Part shown: piece by piece, positions 1 through 7,174 of the stretch
Layout of the letters: each line of letters starts with the position of its first letter
Position numbering within the stretch: position 1 is the first letter of the stretch
From: Vibrio profundi
Lineage (GTDB): Bacteria > Pseudomonadota > Gammaproteobacteria > Enterobacterales > Vibrionaceae
Direction of reading: 5' to 3'
Assembly: GCF_005281835.1 (NCBI RefSeq)
Contig: NZ_RZIS01000005.1
Location: 248,001 to 312,000, forward strand
DNA length: 64,000 bases
Notes under the pieces: model-generated
What the model saw: the letters and a program-made list of their open reading frames with translations, nothing else
Database searches by the model: none
Told to the model about the DNA's origin: nothing
Position numbers and translations under genes: made by a program

Positions 1-1445
1 ATCCGTTGAAGAGAATACAGGTTAGGAATGTTGTCCGCCATATTTTCAATGTCGTATGGAGACGCAGAGATAGCCTCTTTGTAACGTTCTAACATGTTAT
101 CAGCGCGGTTCTCACGCTGGCTTTGAAAATCGAAATCGAATTTGATCACCAAAAGTGCAGTCGCTAACAAACCGACCCATGCAGTAGTAAATGCAATTTG
201 GTTGAACAGAAGCGTGTTTTCTTTTCTTTTGTTAACGCCAACTAATTCGTGCTCGTTAAGGATCACGTGCGTCATTAAGTGTTGAGCAAATAAGGTTTGG
301 CTTACTGGGATTTGTTCGTGTTGCTGATAGTACTCGTGACCAGCTGAGTAGGAGACGGTACTTGCAAGCAAATCAGACTGAGGAGAGTTTTGACCATCGT
401 GCGTGAAGTAGAAGCCTCTAAATTGAAGTGCATCACTGAGTTGTTCGCCTCGGTATAAGCGATGTAAGAATAGCCATAGGCTTTGTTTTAACAAACCGAA
501 CTGAAATGGGGCACTAGCTATCGAGTTTCGATAATCTTGATTTAGTTGTCCCGCAAGAGCACTGCTCATATTAGCGATAAGCTGGCTAATTAAGTGATCG
601 TACTCTTCATTGAACCAATCAGCATCAATACCACCGTGTTTGTTGTATGGAGAGGTTGCACCAAATACATCATCACGTTTTGATTCATCGAAAGCTGAAA
701 AGAACTGGCAAAAATCGCTGATGCTTCCCATGTTCGAGATAATGTTATAAATCGGCAAGCTTACGCCAAACGCTTGATTAAAGGTCTTAATGGTTGACTT
801 GAGTTCATCTGCAGCTTGAGTAATTTGCTCGTTATTCTTAAGCAAATTGGATACTTCTGTTGTAAGCAATAGGCCATTTGCTGCTTGGCGCGGACGCCAT
901 GAGTTTAGTGACTGACAAAGCGTTTTTAAGTACTCAGGGTGCTGGTCATCTCCCATGCTTATGGAGATTAAGATTGAGTGCTCGCATACCCAAAATAAGA
1001 TAGGGAACTCAATGTCATTACCAAAATCATCTAGCTTGTAAGCTTCGTAACCCATTTGGGTAATGATACTCTTGTCTTTGCTCGGATCGTCACTTAGTAG
1101 TAGATAAATAGGTTGGTCGTAGCGACTACTCAAGCGAATTTTTCTTTTCTGCCCACTGATCATACGAAGAAAGTGAGACGCGAGTTGTTTCTTACGTTTT
1201 TCGATAAGCTCTTTATCGATAGCTTGTTCTTTTGATTTCGGTGTTCTTTTTATCAATACCCAATAGCAAATGACACCAATAAGTGTCGAAATAATCGCTG
1301 TGGTAGTCAAAGCTGCCACTAAATATGTGTTGAGAGGAGTTAACCAAACGATGCTCGTCACGATTGTGAAGAACATAACAGATGAGGCGAAGGCAATGCC
1401 TGCTGATTTCTTTTTGTTCGCTGGTTGTTTCTTTGCTTCAGGCAT
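1..1445 (-). CDS. tssM: T6SS inner-membrane complex protein TssM (IcmF family), N-terminal part
   Basis: TssM spans the inner membrane and links the TssL/TssJ complex to form the T6SS trans-envelope channel. The gene starts at 1445 and leaves the window at base 1, so only the first 481 residues are present. Two membrane segments lie near residues 18-36 and 43-65 and a third near 415-435, which is the usual TssM layout of a cytoplasmic domain between TM2 and TM3. The IcmF-type stretch NGLLLTTEVSNLL is clear. The place where many TssM proteins carry a P-loop (residues 119-127) reads DDPSKDKSI and lacks the GKT/S signature, so nucleotide binding is doubtful. Only 2 bp separate it from the tssL stop, so it is the downstream gene of that operon. 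Confidence 0.93.
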   Translation of the reverse strand, partial: MPEAKKQPANKKKSAGIAFASSVMFFTIVTSIVWLTPLNTYLVAALTTTAIISTLIGVICYWVLIKRTPKSKEQAIDKELIEKRKKQLASHFLRMISGQKRKIRLSSRYDQPIYLLLSDDPSKDKSIITQMGYEAYKLDDFGNDIEFPILFWVCEHSILISISMGDDQHPEYLKTLCQSLNSWRPRQAANGLLLTTEVSNLLKNNEQITQAADELKSTIKTFNQAFGVSLPIYNIISNMGSISDFCQFFSAFDESKRDDVFGATSPYNKHGGIDADWFNEEYDHLISQLIANMSSALAGQLNQDYRNSIASAPFQFGLLKQSLWLFLHRLYRGEQLSDALQFRGFYFTHDGQNSPQSDLLASTVSYSAGHEYYQQHEQIPVSQTLFAQHLMTHVILNEHELVGVNKRKENTLLFNQIAFTTAWVGLLATALLVIKFDFDFQSQRENRADNMLERYKEAISASPYDIENMADNIPNLYSLQR

Positions 1446-1447
1446 AA

Positions 1448-2644
1448 TCAGTTAGACTCTTCCTTGTTTAAGTCTTGTACCGGATTGCGGACAATAATGG
1501 CGTTAATATCATCGTTTTCTACGTACCAAGCTTTAATTGTTCTGGCTTGTTCGGCTGAATCAGTACGCAGGATCACTCGATAATATTTTTTGTATGGGTC
1601 GATAGCGGGTTCATATACCGAAGGAGATAGCTTTTCAATGAATGCTTCGGCGTTCTTCTTACTAGAAAAAGTGGCGAGTTGAACCAACCAATTTGCAGTC
1701 ATAGATGAAAACAGATCGGTTTTCGGGTTCTCGATTGCGTCGGCTTTACTAGCATGCCGTGGTGGCGCGACTAAATCGTCATCTTGGCTGATGAAAACGA
1801 TATCTTGGGTTTCGCCTGAAAGAATATACCTTTGGCTAAAATCGGGAAGGAAACTAAAGTCGCGCGCCCGCTGAGGGTGAGTTTTAGTGTACCAGAATTC
1901 AGTCAGTCCTACGCTGGTGGCAATCAGACAGAAAAAAAACAAGCTGGTAATGAAGTAGCGCTTGCGGCGAGTAGGTTTACGTATTTCCGGTAACTTTACT
2001 TTTGTTCGGCAATGTACACCACTTACCGTGCGGTACTGGCTTATTGTTTGCTCTAATTGGTGGATAAAAGCTTTAAGTTGTTCTGCACCACCATCTCGAT
2101 ATTGACCTTTAAAACCAATATTTAAAAACAGATAAATGAGCTCGAGTAAATCGATGAGCTTATGAGGCTGTCGAGCTGCTTTTTCAGCAACTGAGAAGAA
2201 GAGTTCACCACCGTTACGCATACCGAAGAGTTCACTTAATAAAGTCTTATTCTCCCAGCCTCGCTTTTCTCCCCAATCGGTATAAATGATAAATTCATCG
2301 AGGACAACAGCGTATAAAAAGCACAGCTTATCAATGACAGCAATTGGGTAGGTGAGTTCAGTGGCTTGAGCCTTGATGTCATTAATGCTGTGGATCAGTT
2401 GTTCGCGAAAAACGGTTAAGTCTTCGGGCTCGGATAACGTCGATACTTTAAGAGTTTTGGTTAGTAGTTCGCTACTGATATTGATTAACTGATTTTCAGC
2501 CTTATCAAAATGGCGCAGAAACTCTTCTTGAGTACTGGTTGAGTGAACAGAGATGAGTTTAGAAAAACTGTGTTCATCAGCCGCTTTCGAAGCCTTGGGC
2601 TCCGCTCTATCAATAACTAACGTTTCTTCGTCTAAGTAATCCAT
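1448..2644 (-). CDS. tssL: T6SS protein TssL (DotU family) with C-terminal SPOR domain
   Basis: This 398-aa protein has a cytoplasmic DotU/TssL domain (about residues 70-205, including LDEFIIYTDWG), one membrane anchor near 231-251, and a periplasmic tail. TssL works with TssM and TssJ as the T6SS membrane complex and contacts the baseplate. The tail (about 316-385, starting NWLVQLATFSSKKNAEAF and containing YYRVILR) matches the SPOR pattern; that domain family binds denuded peptidoglycan glycan strands. TssL proteins with added peptidoglycan-binding domains are known, most often OmpA-like, so the SPOR version is a less common solution. It begins 4 bp after tssK and ends 2 bp before tssM. The TssL call is firm; the SPOR call rests on motif reading. 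Confidence 0.93.
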   Translation of the reverse strand: MDYLDEETLVIDRAEPKASKAADEHSFSKLISVHSTSTQEEFLRHFDKAENQLINISSELLTKTLKVSTLSEPEDLTVFREQLIHSINDIKAQATELTYPIAVIDKLCFLYAVVLDEFIIYTDWGEKRGWENKTLLSELFGMRNGGELFFSVAEKAARQPHKLIDLLELIYLFLNIGFKGQYRDGGAEQLKAFIHQLEQTISQYRTVSGVHCRTKVKLPEIRKPTRRKRYFITSLFFFCLIATSVGLTEFWYTKTHPQRARDFSFLPDFSQRYILSGETQDIVFISQDDDLVAPPRHASKADAIENPKTDLFSSMTANWLVQLATFSSKKNAEAFIEKLSPSVYEPAIDPYKKYYRVILRTDSAEQARTIKAWYVENDDINAIIVRNPVQDLNKEESN

Positions 2645-2648
2645 GTTG

Positions 2649-3980
2649 CTATCTCAGCGCGTAAAGTATGACTTCAAGATCTGGAATACGCGCGTCAACA
2701 TGAAGAGCTATCGCATCACGTGTGTCTAACATATCTAGCCAGTTTCTATCCTTAGTATCAATTTCGAAATACGCCACGCCTTGCATTGGTTTCAGTTCAC
2801 TTGGTGCGATCGGCAGTGGAGAAAGAGGAATCCCTGACAATGAACTTCTTACCAGTTCAACAATCTTGTTGTTGCTGCTGAGCTTAGCCGAGATAGGGAA
2901 TAGCTCATTGAGTTCTGTACTGCTGATGTCTGACTTCACACTAAGTACGAAGCGACGATTGTAGACGCTACTTGGATCTTTAATAAGCGTACGTAGCAAG
3001 CGGCGCTTTTCGAATAACGTTGTATCCCATTTAAACTCAATAACGGAGTCTTGCTGAACCAAAGTAAGTAAGCTTCTTAGGTTAGAAAATAACGGGTTAA
3101 AGTTATTGTATAAACTGTCGTATTTAAGTGGCGCGCAAGGCTCAGGAATGGCTGGAGTAAGTGCCATTACTTGAGCTTCAAATTGCTTAAGCTTTGAATA
3201 CAGTTGATGTGTAGGATGCTTAACGTTGTTTATTGTTAAGTCGAACCATGGAAGCCAAGTGTTGAGAGTTTGTAGCCAAAGGAAATCTTGCATTAAAGAT
3301 TGAGGGCTTTTCTGTCCTTGACCCGCTTCAATGCGCTTCAACAAGTTTTGCGCTCGGTTACTAACTAGCGCGTGTATTTCTTTTACTCGTTCGCTAAGAA
3401 AAGTAGAAGCGCCATAATGTAAACAAGCCGGGATAAAGGCTCTGTCTAGAATAACTTCTTCGGAATCACTGATCTCTAAGATCTTTGCCACTGGGATTAA
3501 AGTAAATCCTGATGTGTCTTCGTCTCCAAATTTTAAGCTGATGTTCAGGTGTGCAACGTCAATTTCAACGCTCGCGTTTTCTGAAGTAGAAGTATCAAAC
3601 ACATTGATAGATCGAGTTAGGTAACGACTTTGTTCTTGACCATCTTCACTGTAATCATTATTACCTTGCAAAGAGATAGGCAGTGCTAGGTACACTACGC
3701 TTTCGATAGTGCCTTGCGGAATGTCGATTGCTATTTCAGTTTTTAGATCGAACTGAGTGCCGTCCGGGAAAATACCCGCACAGCTTGGAATCGATAGCTT
3801 ACCAATCTTAAGTAAATCGTGATTGATGACCAGTTCGGTGATACCGAAAAATGGGGCAAAGCCCGCTAAAGTTTCGATGTTTTGGCGAATGTAGTTTTGC
3901 ACATAGCGATCTTGCTGTTGGAAGTGCTGAGGTGCGATAAACATCCCTTCTTGCCAAACTACTTTTTTGAAAGCGTCCAC
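2649..3980 (-). CDS. tssK: T6SS baseplate protein TssK
   Basis: At 443 aa this is the usual TssK length. It opens with the family signature: KVVWQEGMFIAPQHFQQQDR is the characteristic start of TssK/ImpJ/VasE proteins. TssK is a trimeric baseplate subunit that connects the TssEFG wedge to the TssL/TssM cytoplasmic domains. The C-terminal end (DARIPDLEVILYALR) also fits the family. The gene lies 41 bp downstream of the lipoprotein gene tssJ and 4 bp upstream of tssL, the common J-K-L-M order. Nothing in the reading frame looks disrupted. Confidence 0.96.
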   Translation of the reverse strand: MDAFKKVVWQEGMFIAPQHFQQQDRYVQNYIRQNIETLAGFAPFFGITELVINHDLLKIGKLSIPSCAGIFPDGTQFDLKTEIAIDIPQGTIESVVYLALPISLQGNNDYSEDGQEQSRYLTRSINVFDTSTSENASVEIDVAHLNISLKFGDEDTSGFTLIPVAKILEISDSEEVILDRAFIPACLHYGASTFLSERVKEIHALVSNRAQNLLKRIEAGQGQKSPQSLMQDFLWLQTLNTWLPWFDLTINNVKHPTHQLYSKLKQFEAQVMALTPAIPEPCAPLKYDSLYNNFNPLFSNLRSLLTLVQQDSVIEFKWDTTLFEKRRLLRTLIKDPSSVYNRRFVLSVKSDISSTELNELFPISAKLSSNNKIVELVRSSLSGIPLSPLPIAPSELKPMQGVAYFEIDTKDRNWLDMLDTRDAIALHVDARIPDLEVILYALR

Positions 3981-4021
3981 GTGGTGTCCCTATCTATTAT
4001 TATTTTTCAATGTATGCAGAA

Positions 4022-4507
4022 CTAAAAAAGTTGCCACCAACTTGAGTCGGGCGTGATCACCACAAGTTCAGCCTTGTTACCCGTTAAGCTAAGTTGTAGG
4101 TATTGTTCAGGATCACTAGGTAGCATTTGAACAGTTTTAGTTGTGCTGTTTTGATAATCGGCAAATTCGACAAGTGCTGCGACATACTGAGTGTTTTTGT
4201 TGATGTCGAGCGTAAGTTCTTGTGTAGAATTTGGTAATACAACGGGTAAAACCTGCTTGGAAACCAAGTTCGCAGCTAGCAGCTGTAGGTCGTTGTTGTA
4301 CAAATCAATAAACGGCAATTGTTTGAATAACTGTTGATCGGTAAGTTGATACAGCCTTACAACAACCGGGTTAGCTTGGTCATCGTTGTATTGGTTGATC
4401 GTGGTATCAGCTTTAACTGTAAATGTATGCTGAGTGACCACTGCAACAGGATCAGACGAACATGCCGTTAGTAAGAAAGTGAAAGCTAGAAGAACGAGGC
4501 GTATCAT
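4022..4507 (-). CDS. tssJ: T6SS outer-membrane lipoprotein TssJ
   Basis: This 161-aa protein starts with a lipoprotein signal: residues 1-16 are hydrophobic and end in the lipobox LTAC, giving a lipidated Cys followed by SSD. TssJ anchors in the outer membrane and binds the periplasmic end of TssM. The mature part has the transthyretin-like pattern of TssJ (VVRLYQLTDQQLFKQLPFIDLY, shown here only in part, is the typical loop and strand stretch). Its ATG overlaps the stop of the FHA gene by 4 bp, so translation is probably coupled. It is followed by tssK. Confidence 0.92.
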   Translation of the reverse strand: MIRLVLLAFTFLLTACSSDPVAVVTQHTFTVKADTTINQYNDDQANPVVVRLYQLTDQQLFKQLPFIDLYNNDLQLLAANLVSKQVLPVVLPNSTQELTLDINKNTQYVAALVEFADYQNSTTKTVQMLPSDPEQYLQLSLTGNKAELVVITPDSSWWQLF

Positions 4508-5454
4508 TCTCGCTCCTCGCTATGTTTTTGCATATTTTCCATAAACAGAGCTTTAAACTGCCTTCTGAAGTCACCATTGTCTTGGCGATGTTGGAAATGT
4601 TTACGGTAGATCTTCCAGTACTTCTTTTCTTTGTTAGAAAACATTCCGCTAGATACATATTCACTGAATTGGTTTTCTAACTGGGTTGGAGCGAATTCAT
4701 TTAAGAATTGATCAACGGTCTTCTCCAAAGCTTCAAACAACGCTTTTTGCTGCAGTTGTGGATTCTGCAAATATTGTTGGTTTTTCTCCGTTAGCGTTAT
4801 CAGCTTATCGATGGACTCTTCGATACGAGTATTGTTATCGACATTAACGGGTAAGTACTCTAAGTCTGAAGGTGCGCTAATCGCTTCCGACGAGTGACTG
4901 ATTTCGTCAATTTCGACGTTGGGCGCAACTTGAGCTTCTTCGAGATCTTCAAATGGATCAGAAGCAAACGGGTCGTCACTGAGTACATTATTTGACGAAA
5001 AAGTGGGTTTTGGCTTTTCAGGCGCGAGTTCAGGCATATCGTCCAAAAAATCTACATCACCGTCGTCTAGTTTTAGATCAAAACCGTCTAAGAACGAGTC
5101 GTCATCCGCAACTGTTTCAGTAACGGTGTTTTGTGGATTATTCAACATGCTGATTAGCAGGGTATAGCTGCCCACTTTGATGATGTCGCCATCGGTAACA
5201 GGGTACTCTTTGTCACGGATAAGCGCTTTATCATTAAGCGTCATACCATTATTACTGACGTCTTTAACTACATAGCCGCGATCCGTTAATGAAATTTGGC
5301 TATGCACACGAGAAATGTTTTTGCTTTGGTCGGGTAAAGCGATGTCGCAAGATGGAGAACGACCTAAACTACCCCCAGCCTCTGGTAGGTAGGTAACGCG
5401 TGAGGTAACAACCTCTTCAGCAGGTACAGAAATCATGTGAACACTGATGGACAA
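4504..5454 (-). CDS. tagH: FHA-domain T6SS accessory protein (TagH/Fha type)
   Basis: This 316-aa protein carries an N-terminal FHA domain at about residues 18-100, with the phosphothreonine-binding signatures LGRSPSCDIALPD, SRVHSQI and SNNGMTLND. FHA proteins in T6SS loci act in assembly or in threonine-phosphorylation control. No PpkA-type kinase or PppA-type phosphatase is visible in this window. A long acidic, low-complexity linker (about 115-200) follows, then a helical C-terminal region containing QFLNEFAPTQLENQF, which is typical of T6SS FHA proteins. The start is TTG at 5454, 3 bp from the upstream stop, supported by GAGGAG six bases upstream; the next ATG lies six codons later. The stop overlaps tssJ by 4 bp. 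Confidence 0.88.
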   Translation of the reverse strand: MSISVHMISVPAEEVVTSRVTYLPEAGGSLGRSPSCDIALPDQSKNISRVHSQISLTDRGYVVKDVSNNGMTLNDKALIRDKEYPVTDGDIIKVGSYTLLISMLNNPQNTVTETVADDDSFLDGFDLKLDDGDVDFLDDMPELAPEKPKPTFSSNNVLSDDPFASDPFEDLEEAQVAPNVEIDEISHSSEAISAPSDLEYLPVNVDNNTRIEESIDKLITLTEKNQQYLQNPQLQQKALFEALEKTVDQFLNEFAPTQLENQFSEYVSSGMFSNKEKKYWKIYRKHFQHRQDNGDFRRQFKALFMENMQKHSEERE

Positions 5455-5457
5455 TGT

Positions 5458-6186
5458 TTACTCCTCGCACTTTGATATGGCTGAATTAAAGCTTTCAAGA
5501 AAGCCTGAATAGGTATTAAGGAATCTATTTGAGAAATAAACGCCCATATCCTTAGTATCCAAAACTGTAGAGTTGAAGTAGTCAGACGGCAGAGACGCCT
5601 TTTTGATTTCAGTTTGGAATACCAATTCATCCTCTAAAACAATATCAATTTCCCTTTGTTTTAAAAGCTTTAGTAATACTTTAGCATCTCGCGGCTGCTT
5701 AACGACGTTAAATCCGTTACGTTTTAACCAAAACCATTTGTTGGAGCCAAATTTCGCTGAAAAGTTAAGGTTTAACTTTGACAATTCATCAATTTTCGGT
5801 TCAACACCTGGTCCGAAATACCAGCTAAGAGTTTGCTGTGCAATGGGGGCGGATAGGGTGGCATACTCGTCTCGTTCAGCGGTTTGCGTAGCAACGAAAA
5901 AGCCATGTTGGCTGCCACTGTGAACTCGAAGCTGAGCGTCGGACCAACTTGTCATTGTTAGTTGGTAAGGCTGGCCCATTTTTCCGAGCGCACATTTTAC
6001 TTTGTCGAGCGCTATGCCTTGCATTTGAGCGTTCTCGTAGCTTTGATAAGGTGGCCAATCTTGCGTTGTTAATAGCAAGCGTGAAGGACCAATTTGTAGT
6101 TCCGCGCTAGCAGAAAAAGACCATGATGCTGTCAAAAGGCAAGCCACCAGCGGTACTCTCAAATTTTTTACTCTATCTAACATCAT
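5458..6186 (-). CDS. Periplasmic solute-binding protein of the SBP_bac_3 type, inside the T6SS operon
   Basis: A 242-aa protein with a signal peptide (about residues 1-28, ending in SFSASA) and the pattern of family-3 extracellular binding proteins: TTQDWPPYQSYENAQMQGIA near the start and repeated lobe motifs later (LLKQREIDIVLED). Proteins of this family bind amino acids or serve as periplasmic sensors. No ABC permease or ATPase accompanies it; instead it sits between another binding protein (14-bp overlap upstream) and the FHA gene (3 bp downstream). It is therefore read as part of the T6SS operon. The ligand cannot be deduced. A sensory role for the secretion system is inference; an enzyme-like or purely structural role is not excluded. 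Confidence 0.8.
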   Translation of the reverse strand: MMLDRVKNLRVPLVACLLTASWSFSASAELQIGPSRLLLTTQDWPPYQSYENAQMQGIALDKVKCALGKMGQPYQLTMTSWSDAQLRVHSGSQHGFFVATQTAERDEYATLSAPIAQQTLSWYFGPGVEPKIDELSKLNLNFSAKFGSNKWFWLKRNGFNVVKQPRDAKVLLKLLKQREIDIVLEDELVFQTEIKKASLPSDYFNSTVLDTKDMGVYFSNRFLNTYSGFLESFNSAISKCEE

Positions 6187-7174
6187 TAGAGTTTCCTATT
6201 ACTTCGGAAATTTTCAAAATAGATACTGGAGGGTAGTAGTCGAGCTTCTTTGCAGCCTTTATGTTGACGATATAAGAATATTGGCTAAGTGATTCCATAG
6301 CGACGTCATTTGCTTTGCTTGTACCTTTCAATATTAGCTCGGCCTTATGGGCTGCAAATTGACCTACGTTGTAGTAACGGCTCACTATTCCAAATAGAGC
6401 TTCATGAGTTCTTATCGGACTTTCAGTGGCTGAAAATGTCGGTATATCCATATCGTGCAACGCAGTGACGACTTCACCACCTTTAGCGATGATGTAGGAA
6501 TCTGGCGGCAAATAGGCTAGGTCGACACCATCACTTTTCATTTGGCTGACGGTCTTATTAATAAGGCTGCTGTTCGATTTATTTTTGTTTACTTCCAAAG
6601 GGTACAAAATAACACGCTTGTTATAACTTTCCGATAATTCCATCATCTTATTTGCTGTAAGAACTGAATTATTTTCATCAGGATTATAAATAACCCCAAT
6701 TTTCGAAATGTTATTTAGCTTTTCAATGGCTTTAAACTGGATTTCGTGCGGAACAATATGGCTAACACCTGTGAAATTACGTGCATTAGAGTTGATATCT
6801 GGAATTAGTTTAGAGCCGATAGGATCAGTGACAATACTGAATACTACTGGCGTGGAGTTATTCAGGCGAAAATCACTAGGTGCTTCGTAAGTGCCGAGTA
6901 AATTAAGCGTGATAGTGGTTCCGAATGAGTATATTAAATCAGCATCTTTGTAGCGTAGGCTATCGATATATTCTGCGAGTTTTAGCTTATCTCTATTAGC
7001 ATCGAGAATCGTAAAGCGAACATTTTCTCGCTGAGATAGGTAATTCATAAAGCCTTGTTCAGCATCTGTTATACCGCGCCATAACAACAATATTACATGC
7101 TTTTCTTGCGACTGTGTGGCCCAAGACAGAGGGGACAGAACGGCTAAGCTAATAATTAAGAGTAATAACCTCAT
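6173..7174 (-). CDS. Periplasmic binding protein of the ABC_sub_bind (TrpX/DUF534-like) family, inside the T6SS operon
   Basis: This 333-aa protein has a signal peptide (residues 1-19) and a type-I periplasmic-binding fold: an N-terminal lobe with DADLIYSFGTTITLNLL, then PVVFSIVTDPIGSKL, IGVIYNPDENNS, and a second lobe with PTFSATESPIRTHEALFGIVSRYYNVGQ split across neighbouring strands. These are the hallmarks of the family that includes TrpX, which normally serves amino-acid ABC importers. Here no importer follows. The ATG overlaps the stop of the MFS-fusion gene (ATGA) and the 3' end overlaps the next binding-protein gene by 14 bp, so all three are translated together. Ligand and partner are unknown; pairing with the MFS-fusion protein is inferred from coupling alone. 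Confidence 0.82.
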   Translation of the reverse strand: MRLLLLIISLAVLSPLSWATQSQEKHVILLLWRGITDAEQGFMNYLSQRENVRFTILDANRDKLKLAEYIDSLRYKDADLIYSFGTTITLNLLGTYEAPSDFRLNNSTPVVFSIVTDPIGSKLIPDINSNARNFTGVSHIVPHEIQFKAIEKLNNISKIGVIYNPDENNSVLTANKMMELSESYNKRVILYPLEVNKNKSNSSLINKTVSQMKSDGVDLAYLPPDSYIIAKGGEVVTALHDMDIPTFSATESPIRTHEALFGIVSRYYNVGQFAAHKAELILKGTSKANDVAMESLSQYSYIVNIKAAKKLDYYPPVSILKISEVIGNSNDVR

